NCBI GenBank assembly: GCA_965248675.1
Contig: CBDFJZ010000006.1
Span: 372,001-436,000 of the forward strand
Origin: UBA6627 sp965248675
Lineage (GTDB): Bacteria > Chloroflexota > Dehalococcoidia > UBA2979
Length of the DNA stretch: 64,000 nucleotides
Direction of reading: 5' to 3'
Shown here: one piece after another, positions 34,934 through 42,933 of the stretch
How the letters are laid out: every line of letters begins with the position of its first letter
Position numbering within the stretch: the first letter of the stretch is position 1
The notes under the pieces: model-generated
What the model was told of the DNA's origin: nothing
Database searches by the model: none
What the model saw: only the letters and a program-made list of their open reading frames with translations
Position numbers and translations under genes: made by a program

Positions 34934-36151
34934 ATGCCGGCGCTCGATGGGATGCGCATCCTGGACATGACGCAGTACGAGGCGGGTACGTCGTGCACCC
35001 AGGCGCTCGCCTGGATGGGCGCCGACGTCGTCAAGGTGGAGCCGCCCGGCCGCGGCGACCCGGGACGCCAGACCCAGGGCGACGGCAACTCGCCTTACTT
35101 CCTCAACTGGAACAGCAACAAACGCAGCATCGTGCTCGACCTGAGCCAGCCCCGAGGCCGCCAGTTGCTGCTCGACATGGCGCCGCACTTCGACGTCTTC
35201 GTGGAGAACTACGGCCCGGGGGTCGTCGAGAAGCTGGACATCGGCTACGACGTAATGAGGGCCGCGAAGCCGAACATCATCTACGCGCGCCTGAAGGGGT
35301 TCGGCACGACCGGCCCGTACGCGGACTACAAGTGCTTCGACAAGGTCGCGCAGGCCGCTGCCGGGACCTACTCGACCACCGGGACGGTGGACGGGCCCCC
35401 GGTTCGCCCGGGCAACACGGTCGGCGACTCCGGCACCGGGATGCAGCTCGCGACCGCGATCCTCGCAGCCTACATCCAGCGCGAGCGTACGGGCGAAGGT
35501 CAGCTGATCGAGATCGCGATGCAGGAGGCGATGACCTACTACATGCGCACCGCGATCGCGGGCAGTGTACGCCAGCTACTTGCCGAGGATGCGGGGGCCG
35601 ATTGGGGCGCGGCCGTCGCTCCGCGCGGCGGCGACGGACCGTCCCCGCTGAACACGCTCTACCCCTGTAAAGGCGGCGGCGCCAACGACTACGTGCAGGT
35701 GATCTGCAACACCCCTCGCATGTGGGACTCGCTCTGCGTCGCGATGGGGCACACCGAACTGGCCGTCGACGAGCGCTTCGCGACCGACCGGGCGCGCGTC
35801 AAGCACGGCGCGCAGCTGCGCGAGGTGATCGCCGAGTGGACGAGGCGCTACGACAAGTGGGAGGTGATGAAGATCCTCGGCGACGGCGGTGTGCCCTGCA
35901 GCGCCGTCTTCGACACCGCGGACCTCTTCGCCAGCGAGCACCTGAACGCCCGCGGCTTCGTGCACACCATCGACCACCCCGAGCACGGCGAGATCCGGCT
36001 GCTGGGCTGGGCGCCGCGGTTGGAGAAAAGCAAAGTCCCCCTCCAGCGGGCGCCACTCCTCGGAGAGCACTCCGACGAGATCCTCGCGGCGGACCTCGAA
36101 CTGGACGCGCAGCAGATCGAGGAGCTGCGCGAGGCGGGCGTCGTCAGCTGA
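34934..36151 (+). CDS. family III CoA-transferase (CaiB/BaiF type), second copy
   Basis: 405 residues from an ATG preceded by GGAGAGGAGGG. LDGMRILDMTQYEAGTSCTQ and WMGADVVKVEPPGRGDPGR open the Rossmann-like domain. The catalytic aspartate lies in CFDKVAQAAAGTYSTTG, next to GNTVGDSGTGMQLATAILAA. The GTSCTQ variant and YGPGVVEKLDIGYDVMR are typical of formyl-CoA:oxalate-type transferases, but substrate assignment is not possible. Followed by two strong hairpins before a convergent gene. Confidence 0.92.
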   Translation: MPALDGMRILDMTQYEAGTSCTQALAWMGADVVKVEPPGRGDPGRQTQGDGNSPYFLNWNSNKRSIVLDLSQPRGRQLLLDMAPHFDVFVENYGPGVVEKLDIGYDVMRAAKPNIIYARLKGFGTTGPYADYKCFDKVAQAAAGTYSTTGTVDGPPVRPGNTVGDSGTGMQLATAILAAYIQRERTGEGQLIEIAMQEAMTYYMRTAIAGSVRQLLAEDAGADWGAAVAPRGGDGPSPLNTLYPCKGGGANDYVQVICNTPRMWDSLCVAMGHTELAVDERFATDRARVKHGAQLREVIAEWTRRYDKWEVMKILGDGGVPCSAVFDTADLFASEHLNARGFVHTIDHPEHGEIRLLGWAPRLEKSKVPLQRAPLLGEHSDEILAADLELDAQQIEELREAGVVS

Positions 36152-36192
36152 CCCGCGGCGCGCCCCGCGCCTGGCAGGCTCCCTGAGACACA

Positions 36193-36262
36193 CAGAGACG
36201 CGCGCTCACGCCCGCGTCTCAGTCTCGCCTCGCGAGGTCCGAGGGCACGCCTCGGACCGAGG
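36193..36262. repeat. convergent-gene hairpin repeat, copy 1 (two strong stems)
   Basis: Begins CAGAGACGCGCGCTCACGCC and ends CGGACCGAGG; the same two blocks border 38698-38766. Holds GAGACGCG / CGCGTCTC (10-base loop) and the 9-bp stem GGTCCGAGG-GCACG-CCTCGGACC (36236-36258). It lies between the convergent ends of the CoA-transferase and the DUF4242 gene, so it likely acts as a bidirectional terminator. Confidence 0.75.
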
Positions 36263-36265
36263 TGG

Positions 36266-36607
36266 TTATGCCGGGTCGGTCACCGGTAGCGGCGGAGGTC
36301 CGAAGGTGAAGGCATGCTCGGCGACGTCTCCTTCCGTCGGTTCGTCGAGATCAGCCGGAAGCACTTCGTCGACGGGGCTGACGGTACCGCACGGCAGGCC
36401 GGCAGCCTCCGCGTGCTTGCGCACGTCTTCCTCGGTCTCCGCCCGGTAGATGCACAGTAGGCGGTCACTGTCGCGGTCCAAGAACGAGCGCACCCATTCC
36501 ATGTTCGGGTACCAGAGGACGCACATCTTCGCGCGGAGGCCTCCCGCCGCGACGTCCTCGTCAGTCCAATCCGCAACATCCCGCTCGATTATCCACAGCT
36601 TGGACAT
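36266..36607 (-). CDS. DUF4242 (SCO4226-like nickel-binding fold) protein
   Basis: 113 residues from the second possible ATG (MSKLWIIERDVADWTDEDVA). Pattern fits DUF4242: a ferredoxin-like fold with CVLWYPNMEWVRSFLDRDSD, then LLCIYRAETEEDVRKHAEAA and GLPCGTVSPVDEVLP. The Streptomyces member SCO4226 binds nickel. Function here is unknown. The start chosen matches family length; two upstream ATGs would add eight residues. Confidence 0.75.
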   Translation of the reverse strand: MSKLWIIERDVADWTDEDVAAGGLRAKMCVLWYPNMEWVRSFLDRDSDRLLCIYRAETEEDVRKHAEAAGLPCGTVSPVDEVLPADLDEPTEGDVAEHAFTFGPPPLPVTDPA

Positions 36608-36659
36608 ACGTCGCCCCCCTACGCTCATCACCCGCGTACGTCACAGGGTGATACATCGC

Positions 36660-37310
36660 TCAGTCTGACCCGTCCACCGGTTCGAGCACCGTGGCCAGGT
36701 CGGAGGCCTTGATACGCAGCGCCCGCTGCCCGGCCAGACGGCTCGCCTTGAGCCGGCCTGAACGGATCCACGCGCGCACTGTCTGCACGTGAATGCCGAG
36801 GTAATCCGCGGCATCCTCCGGCGAGTAGAGTTTCTCCGGTTCGATGGACGCGGTGGCCGCCCCCGCCGAACGCGCGTAATCCTCGACCTGTTCCGGCCGC
36901 ACGCCCAGCTCGCCGAATACCCGGCCCGGGATGCCTTCGCTCAACCGCATGAACGCCAGCAACGCGTGGAGCTCGTTGATCGGACCGCCGCCGATTCGCT
37001 GTTGCTCATCGCGCAACAGGTTCGAGAAACGGACCAGGTGTCCCGGTGTCGCGGCTTCCGTGGCGTTGCGCCGGACAACGTCCTCAATGGTCGGTACGTA
37101 GATCGTGATCGGACCGAACGAAAACACCCCGAAGCGGGACATCATCCGCAAGAAGCCGAGAAAGAAGACATCAATGCTGCCGTTGGGGCCGATGCCCAAC
37201 TCGTGCGTGATCTCGAAGGTCACCTCGCTCAGCCGATCGAGGAACGAGCTTTCCCCCCATGGGGACGGCGGCCCGCCAGCCGAGGTCGTCGGATTCGCAT
37301 CGCTCGACAT
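36660..37310 (-). CDS. Clp-N-like repeat domain fused to an excisionase-type HTH
   Basis: 216 residues from ATG 37310. Residues about 85-150 resemble the ClpA/ClpC N-domain (LVRFSNLLRDEQQRIGGGPI, NELHALLAFMRLSEGIPGRV, FGELGVRPEQVEDYARSAG), which in Clp ATPases binds substrates or adaptors. Residues about 160-210 are a MerR/excisionase HTH (YSPEDAADYLGIHVQTVRAW, IRSGRLKASRLAGQRALRIK). No AAA+ module exists. An N-terminal helix-rich part (FEITHELGIGPNGSIDVFF) has no match. Likely a DNA-binding protein whose Clp-N domain senses a partner. Divergent from the acyl-CoA dehydrogenase at 37437, which it may control. Confidence 0.7.
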   Translation of the reverse strand: MSSDANPTTSAGGPPSPWGESSFLDRLSEVTFEITHELGIGPNGSIDVFFLGFLRMMSRFGVFSFGPITIYVPTIEDVVRRNATEAATPGHLVRFSNLLRDEQQRIGGGPINELHALLAFMRLSEGIPGRVFGELGVRPEQVEDYARSAGAATASIEPEKLYSPEDAADYLGIHVQTVRAWIRSGRLKASRLAGQRALRIKASDLATVLEPVDGSD

Positions 37311-37436
37311 CCCCGCCAGTATGGCCGCTCCCTCACACAGCGTCAAACAACGTCATCAGCTTGACGATCCGCAATCAGAACGCGTATGAGAGCGCATAAC
37401 GATGTCCACCCTTAGCCGTCCGCTAGGAGAGAACAA

Positions 37437-38658
37437 ATGACGACCACGGCTGCTCCCCCCGTCTCGACCCCGCTACTTAGCGACAACATGCTCGCACGCT
37501 TCGAGGACCGCGCCGCCACTTATGACCGCGAAAACACCTTCTGCCATGAGGATTTCGACGAGCTGCGGGACGCCGGCTACCTCAAGCTAGCCGTCCCCGA
37601 GGAGTTCGGCGGGCTCGGCGCGAACCTGACGCGCGTCGCCGGGGAGCAGCGGCGCCTCGCCTACCACGCGCCGGCGACCGCCCTCGCCACGAACATGCAC
37701 TTCTACTGGACCGGTGTGATGGCGGACCTGCACCGCGCCGGCGACACCACCTGCGACTTCCTGCTTCAGGAAGCAGCGGCCGGAGCCGTGTTCGCGGCCG
37801 GGCACGGCGAGCGTGGCAACGATCTGCCCCTGTTGCTGTCTTCCACGCAGGCAGAGCGCGTGGATGGTGGATACCGAATCACCGGGCACAAGAGCTTCGG
37901 CAGCCTCACCCCCGTCTGGACACGCCTCGGCCTCCACGCCATGGACGCCTCTGACCCGGACGCGCCGAAGATCGTCCACGCCTTCATGAAGCGCGACGCC
38001 GAGGGATACCGCATCGACGAGACCTGGGACGCCCTCGGCATGCGCGCCACCCGCAGCGACGACACCATCCTCGAGGGCGTGTTCGTCCCCGACGAGGACG
38101 TCGCCTACGTGGTCCCCGCTGGCGCCGCCGGCACGAACCTGTTCGTCCTCGGCATCTTCGCCTGGGCGGAGACGACGTTCTCGAGCATCTACCTCGGTCT
38201 CGCCGAGCGCGCGAAGGACATCGCGGCCGAGCAGCTCCAGACGAAGTCCTCGATGGCGATCGGTCAGGGGCTCTACAAATTCCACCCCGAGTTCCAGCAC
38301 GCGTTCGCGGAGATCGTGATGAAGCTCGATCTGACCGAGGCGCTGGTACAGCGTTACGCGGACGAGTGGTCGACCGAGGTTCTGGACGCACCGAATTGGA
38401 CGCCCGAGACCTTACTTCAAGTTCGTCTGGCGCTCGATGAGCATGAAGCACCAGGCGACGAACGCCGCCTTCGCCGCCGTCGACGGCGCGGTCGACGCGG
38501 CCGGCGGCTTCGGTGTCTCCCGTGGCGGCATGCTCGAGCGGCTGTTCCGCGACGCTCGGATGGGCCGCCTGCACCCCGGCAACTTCGCACTCACGCACGA
38601 GCTGATCGCGAAGGTGCACCTGGGCATCGACCTCGACGCCCCGCCGCGCTGGGGGTAG
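37437..38658 (+). CDS. acyl-CoA dehydrogenase family protein with one frameshift near the 3' end
   Basis: The main frame covers residues 1-330: LKLAVPEEFGGLGANLTRVA, then FAAGHGERGNDLP, GYRITGHKSFGSLTPVWTRL (FAD and substrate strands) and GMRATRSDDTILEGVFVPDE. At about 38412 an extra T breaks the frame. Removing it gives ETYFKFVWRSMSMKHQATNA and runs on through VDAAGGFGVSRGGMLERLFR, DARMGRLHPGNFALTHELIA to a stop at 38656-38658. Total about 406 residues, a normal size. The C-terminal helices are fully conserved after the shift, which favours error or a very recent mutation. Substrate unknown. Confidence 0.82.
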
Positions 38659-38697
38659 CCGACGGACCCGGCCGCGGCCTCGCCGCCGAGACCCCCT

Positions 38698-38766
38698 CAG
38701 AGACGCGCGCTCACGCCCGCGCTCCAGTTGTGCCAGGCGAGGTGCGAGGCGCGCCCCGGACCGAGG
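38698..38766. repeat. convergent-gene hairpin repeat, copy 2
   Basis: Shares the first 23 or so bases and the last ten (CGGACCGAGG) with 36193-36262; the middle is diverged and its stems weaker. Again located between two convergent genes. Confidence 0.65.
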
Positions 38767-38775
38767 CGGTGACGT

Positions 38776-39063
38776 TTAGCGTTCGACCTTGACCGGCGGC
38801 GCGTAGAAGGCGATGTGGTCGCGGATGTTCTCGGCCGCGGACTTCGGATCCGGGTAGTACCAGGCGGCGCCTGAGAAGGTCTCGCCGTCGACTACGACGT
38901 CGTAGTACGAGGCGAGGCCCTTCCACGGGCACGTGGTGTGGCTGTCGTTCGGCTGGAACAACTCGGTCTTGATCGCGGATGGCGGGAAGTAAACGTTGCC
39001 CTCGACGATCTCAAACTCGTCTGACTCGGCCAGGACCTGGCCGTTGATGCTGGCTTTCGGCAT
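38776..39063 (-). CDS. DUF427-family protein
   Basis: 95 residues from ATG 39063. A beta-barrel DUF427 protein: KASINGQVLAESDEFEIVEG, NVYFPPSAIKTELFQPND, SHTTCPWKGLASYYDVVVDG and AAWYYPDPKSAAENIRDHIA. The conserved TxCPWKG segment is present. Function of the family is unproven. Stand-alone; convergent with the acyl-CoA dehydrogenase. Confidence 0.9.
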   Translation of the reverse strand: MPKASINGQVLAESDEFEIVEGNVYFPPSAIKTELFQPNDSHTTCPWKGLASYYDVVVDGETFSGAAWYYPDPKSAAENIRDHIAFYAPPVKVER

Positions 39064-39170
39064 CTCGATGCTCCCGTCCTCGGCGCGCCTGCGGGCGCCC
39101 ATCCACCAGAATCCCAGCCAGCAGCTTACCGCGAGGTGATCCGGGCTACCGGCGGGAACCGCAACGCCGC

Positions 39171-39641
39171 CTACCTCCTCGACCGCGACGTCTGCTTCGA
39201 CCGCCGCTGCTCTTGAGACGCCATCCAGTCGTCATGTGAAGGTACCGGCTCGCCGACGACGTAGAGCATGACGTAGGTGCCCATGTCTCCGAGGAACTTG
39301 AAGTCCTTCTTGAGCATCTTCACGGTCGCGTCGAAGTCGTCCTGCGAGCGCAGATAGTTGCGGAAGCCGTCGTGCTCGGCGTCGAGCTCGAGTATGCGGG
39401 CGGCGTTGCTGACGACCGCGTTGAGCTTGCGGCGGTTGCGGATCACGCGCGTGTCCTGCGTCAGGTCGTCGAGCTCGGCTTCGGAGTCGTGGAAGGCCTC
39501 GCGGGTGGTGTCCCACTTCGCCTCGACGACTTTCCAGGACATGCCGCTCTGGAAGACCGACTTGCTCATGATGTCGAGGTAGTCGCCCAGACGCCCCGGC
39601 GTGATCTGCTGCGGCGCCTCGTACTCTTGCTCCTGGGCCAT
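39171..39641 (-). CDS. DNA-3-methyladenine glycosylase I-like protein
   Basis: 156 residues. LGDYLDIMSKSVFQSGMSWK, then VVEAKWDTTREAFHD and NAARILELDAEHDGFRNYLR follow the TAG/HhH-GPD superfamily pattern; FKFLGDMGTYVMLYVVGEPV matches the helix-hairpin-helix end. It lacks the N-terminal and C-terminal zinc residues of TAG, so it belongs to the shorter glycosylase-like branch. Should excise alkylated bases if active. A duplicate of its ribosome-binding site and first 17 codons lies just upstream at 39757. Confidence 0.7.
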   Translation of the reverse strand: MAQEQEYEAPQQITPGRLGDYLDIMSKSVFQSGMSWKVVEAKWDTTREAFHDSEAELDDLTQDTRVIRNRRKLNAVVSNAARILELDAEHDGFRNYLRSQDDFDATVKMLKKDFKFLGDMGTYVMLYVVGEPVPSHDDWMASQEQRRSKQTSRSRR

Positions 39642-39694
39642 CGTTCTCCCCCTCGTTGCGTCCCGAACCGTTCCGTTACCGTGAGCAGCCGCCG

Positions 39695-39757
39695 TTAGAG
39701 ACAGGGCCGCCCCGGCGTGATCTGCGGCGGCGCCCCGTACTCTTGCTCGGCTGGCAT
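39695..39757 (-). pseudogene. duplicated 5' end of the glycosylase gene (20 codons)
   Basis: ATG 39757 opens MPAEQEYGAPPQITPGRPCL and stops. The real glycosylase begins MAQEQEYEAPQQITPGRLGD. The similarity includes the upstream leader (CAACG..GGGG). It is a partial tandem copy between the sigma factor stop and the true glycosylase start, whose start lies 54 bases further on. Confidence 0.75.
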
Positions 39758-39758
39758 C

Positions 39759-41181
39759 TCAGTCCCCTTCCGTTGCGTTCGGTATTGCGTTCCTCGAGGC
39801 GCCCGATCCCGCGACCTCGGCGAGGCGCCGTTCGAGGTAGCGCCGCTCGACGGGGTGCTCGCAGTTCGCGAGGGCGCGCCGGTAGGTGCTGGCCGACTCC
39901 TCGGGGCGGTCGGCTCGGCGCAACAGATCGGCGCGCGCCGGGTCGAGCAGATGGTAGCCCTCGAGGCCGGGCTGGGCGGCGAGGCGATCGAGCATGCGCA
40001 GGCCACCCTCGATCCCGAACGCCATCGCGACGGCGACGGCGCGGTTGAGTTCGACCACCGCGGTCGGCTGCATCCCAAGGAGCTCGTTGTAGAGCAGCGC
40101 GATCTCGTGCCAGTCGGTGCGCTCCGGCGTCTCCGCCTCCGCGTGGATCGCCGCGATCGCCGCCTGGAGCTGGTAAGGGCCCGGGCGGCGGAGCGCGGCG
40201 GAGCGCGGCGGCGCGGTGAATCAGCTCGACGCCCTCGTTGATCTGGGCGCGGTCCCAGGTCGTCCGGTCCTGCTCCTCGAGCGTGACGAGGTCGCCATCG
40301 GGCCCCGTGCGCGCCATCAGGCGCGCATCGTGGAGCAGCATCAGCGCGAGCAGCCCGATCGCCTCCGGCTCCTCGGGCATCAGCTCGACGACGAGCCGTC
40401 CGAGCCGGATCGCCTCGGCGCACAGCTCCGCTCGCACCAGCGCTTCGCCACCGGTCGCACTGTAGCCCTCGTTGAAGACCAGGTAGACGACGGCGAGCAC
40501 GGCGGCGAGCCGATCCGGCAGCACCTCGGGAGGCGGCACCTCGTACGGGATGCCGGCGTCGCGGATCTTCCGCTTGGCGCGCACGAGTCGCTGCGCCATC
40601 GTCGGCTGCTCGACAAGGAACGCCCGCGCGATCTCGCGGGTCTCGAGGCCGGCGACCGTGCGCAGGGTGAGCGCGACCTGCGCGTCCGGGGCGAGTGCCG
40701 GGTGGCAGCAGGTGAAGATCAGCCGCAGCCGGTCGTCCGCGAGCGTGCCGTCCGCGGGTTCGCGGCTCGCGTCATCCTCGGCGAGCTCGTGTTCCAGGGC
40801 GGTCATCCGCTCGAGCGCGTCGCGCTTGCGTTGCAAGGCCTGCTCACGGCGCAGCCGGTCGATCGCTTTGCGGCGGCCGGTGGTCAAGATCCACGCAGCC
40901 GGCGTCCGGGGGACGCCTTCGCCCGGCCAGTGTTCGAGCGCGGCCGCAAACGCGTCCTGGAGCGAGTCCTCGGCGAGCTGGAAGTCGCCGCCGCAGGAGC
41001 GGATCAGCGTCGCGGTCAGCCGGCCGGCGTCGTCGCGGTAGACCGCCTCGACAGCCGCCTCGGTGGCGGCATCTACCGAAGTCCCAGCCACCTCCGTGGC
41101 GGCATCCACCGAAGTGCCAGCCGCTTTAGTGGCGGCCCCGGGACCGTCGGTCTGGGGAGCGACGGACGCGCGATCGGCCAA
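39759..41181 (-). CDS. ECF RNA polymerase sigma factor (SigJ/DUF6596 type), broken by a 10-bp tandem duplication
   Basis: Sigma region 2 (DDAGRLTATLIRSCGGDFQL, AEDSLQDAFAAALEHWP) and region 4 (LTLRTVAGLETREIARAFLV, EQPTMAQRLVRAKRKIRDAG) are intact. They are followed by the long C-terminal domain of this ECF group (VYLVFNEGYSATGGEALVRA). At 40185-40204 the decamer GCGGCGGAGC occurs twice; deleting one unit restores HRAAALRRPGPYQLQAAIAA and the rest through EIALLYNELLGMQPTAVVEL to 39759. The N terminus is lengthened by 33-bp repeats (AGTSVDAATEV twice). The DNA-binding part survives even in the truncated product. A YCII-domain gene follows the usual pairing. Confidence 0.85.
40185..40204. repeat. 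10-bp tandem duplication that shifts the sigma-factor frame
   Basis: GCGGCGGAGC twice in direct succession, with a third partial unit (GCGGCG) after it. Ten bases give a +1 shift. Confidence 0.85.
41058..41137. repeat. 33-bp tandem repeat (2.4 copies) in the sigma-factor 5' end
   Basis: Units at 41058-41090 and 41091-41123 and a partial third; in frame, encoding AGTSVDAATEV repeats on the minus strand before the sigma region 2. Confidence 0.8.
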
Positions 41182-41212
41182 CGTTGGTCCTCGCGATCGC
41201 GGTGCGAGAGAG

Positions 41213-41560
41213 CTACGCGTTAGGTAGCTCCATGATCGGGCGCACCTCGATCGAACCGTACTCCGCGGCGGGAATCTTCGCAGCCAAATCGACGGCGGCG
41301 TCGAGGTCCGGGCACTCGAGCATGTAGTAACCGCCGAGCACTTCCTTCGTCTCCGCGAACGGGCCGTCAGTGGTCATCGTCTGTCCGTCGCGGACGCGCA
41401 CGGTCGTCGCGGTCGAACTCGGCTGAAGGGCGTCGCCCTGCGGATTCGCGCCACGCTGGGTCGCCTCTTCGCCGAACGCGATCCAGGGGGCCATGCCCTC
41501 TGGCGTCATCGGCTCCGGCTCGGCCGTCTCCTCGTTGTAGATCAGTGCCAGGTAGCGTAT
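41213..41560 (-). CDS. YCII-related (DGPF) protein, probable ATA start
   Basis: About 115 residues. RYLALIYNEETAEPEPMTPE is the normal beginning of YCII/DGPF proteins, and TTDGPFAETKEVLGGYYMLE carries the DGPF motif. The codon at the expected start is ATA (41558-41560), eight bases behind GGAGG. The only ATG in frame (41650) adds 30 residues unlike the family. So either ATA initiates or a former ATG has mutated. These ferredoxin-like proteins are nearly always next to the sigma factor type found upstream here and may modulate it. Confidence 0.78.
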   Translation of the reverse strand: MRYLALIYNEETAEPEPMTPEGMAPWIAFGEEATQRGANPQGDALQPSSTATTVRVRDGQTMTTDGPFAETKEVLGGYYMLECPDLDAAVDLAAKIPAAEYGSIEVRPIMELPNA

Positions 41561-41698
41561 CTCGTTCTCCTCCGCTGGGTGCGAGCGACCACCCGCCGCC
41601 CGTTCATCAGGATGACGAACGTCGTGCCGGGGGATCGACAGCCGGACCATAACGAATCCGCGAGTGCCGGGGCGAAGCGCCTGCGGTAGCGTGACGCC

Positions 41699-42889
41699 AT
41701 GTCAGCGCACGGCTCCCCGAGCGAGGCGACGATCGACCTGTTGTCGCAGCTCGTTGCGTTCGACACGACCAGCCGTCACTCCAACTTCCCGTTGATCGAG
41801 TTCGTCGAGGACTACCTGTCAGCCCTCGGGATCGAGTCTCGCCGGGTCGCGCACCAGCACAACAAGGCGAACCTCTACGCGACGATCGGCCCCGGTGATC
41901 GGGGCGGCGTCGCCGTCTCGGCGCACACGGACGTGGTACCGGTCGAGGGCCAGGACTGGGCGACCGACCCCTGGACGCTGACCGAGCAGGAAGGCCGCCT
42001 GTACGGCCGCGGCACCGCCGACATGAAGGGCTTCCTCGCTGTCGTGCTCGCTGCGCTACCGCGCTTCGCCGAGGCCGAGCTCACGCCGCCGCTGCACCTC
42101 GTCTGCACGCCCGACGAGGAGGTCGGCTGCGTTGGTGTCTTGCCTCTGCTCGCGGACCTCGAGGCGCGGGACACGCGGCCGGCGATGGCGATCGTCGGCG
42201 AGCCGACCTCGATGGGCGTCATCGTCGCGCACAAGGGACACTACGCGTACCGCTGCCACCTGCGCGGCATCGAGGCCCACTCGTCGTACGCCCCGCGTGC
42301 AGTGAACGCGATCGAATACGGCGCACGCCTCGTCACGAGGATCAACGACATCGCGCGCCGCAAGGCCGACGCCGGGCCGTTCGACGAGGGCTACCCCGTC
42401 GCCCACTCGACGCTGCACACGGGCATCTTCGAGGGCGGTACCGCGTTCAACATCGTCCCCCGCCACGCCCACTTCGACTTCGAGATCCGCACCGTCGGCA
42501 CCGACACCGACGAGGGGCTGTTCGGCGAGATCGAGGCCTACGCCACCGCTGAGCTGCTGCCGGAAATGCGCACGATCTACCCCGACGCCGCGATCGAGTT
42601 CGAGGTGCTGTCCTCGACGCGTGGACTGGACATCGGGCCAGAGGACGAGGTCGTGGCGACCGCCCTCGAACTGTCGGACGGCCTCGGATCCGCCGGGGGT
42701 ACGGGGGACGTCGGCAAGGTCAACTACGCAACCGAGGCGGGGCTGTTCCAGGCGGCCGGCATCCCGGCGGTCGTCTGCGGCCCCGGCTCGATCGAGCAGG
42801 CCCACGGCCCGAATGAGTACGTCGACCTCGACCAGCTCGCGCACGCCGAGGTGTTCATGGATCGCCTGCTGGCGCGGCTGTCTCACTGA
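41699..42889 (+). CDS. argE: acetylornithine deacetylase (ArgE/M20 family)
   Basis: 396 residues, M20 metallopeptidase fold. The di-zinc ligands can be followed: VAVSAHTDVVPVEGQDW, YGRGTADMKGFLAVVLAALP, TPDEEVGCVG, and near the end VVCGPGSIEQAHGPNEYVDL. The dimerisation domain contains the substrate histidine in GIEAHSSYAPRAVNAIEYG. Length and the GPGSIEQAHGPNE end favour ArgE (N-acetylornithine to ornithine) over DapE, but some members act on other N-acyl amino acids. Divergent from the YCII gene; single transcript. Confidence 0.88.
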   Translation: MSAHGSPSEATIDLLSQLVAFDTTSRHSNFPLIEFVEDYLSALGIESRRVAHQHNKANLYATIGPGDRGGVAVSAHTDVVPVEGQDWATDPWTLTEQEGRLYGRGTADMKGFLAVVLAALPRFAEAELTPPLHLVCTPDEEVGCVGVLPLLADLEARDTRPAMAIVGEPTSMGVIVAHKGHYAYRCHLRGIEAHSSYAPRAVNAIEYGARLVTRINDIARRKADAGPFDEGYPVAHSTLHTGIFEGGTAFNIVPRHAHFDFEIRTVGTDTDEGLFGEIEAYATAELLPEMRTIYPDAAIEFEVLSSTRGLDIGPEDEVVATALELSDGLGSAGGTGDVGKVNYATEAGLFQAAGIPAVVCGPGSIEQAHGPNEYVDLDQLAHAEVFMDRLLARLSH

Positions 42890-42933
42890 ACGGTGGCCTT
42901 CGTCGGATCACGACATCGACGGCGGCTGCGCCA

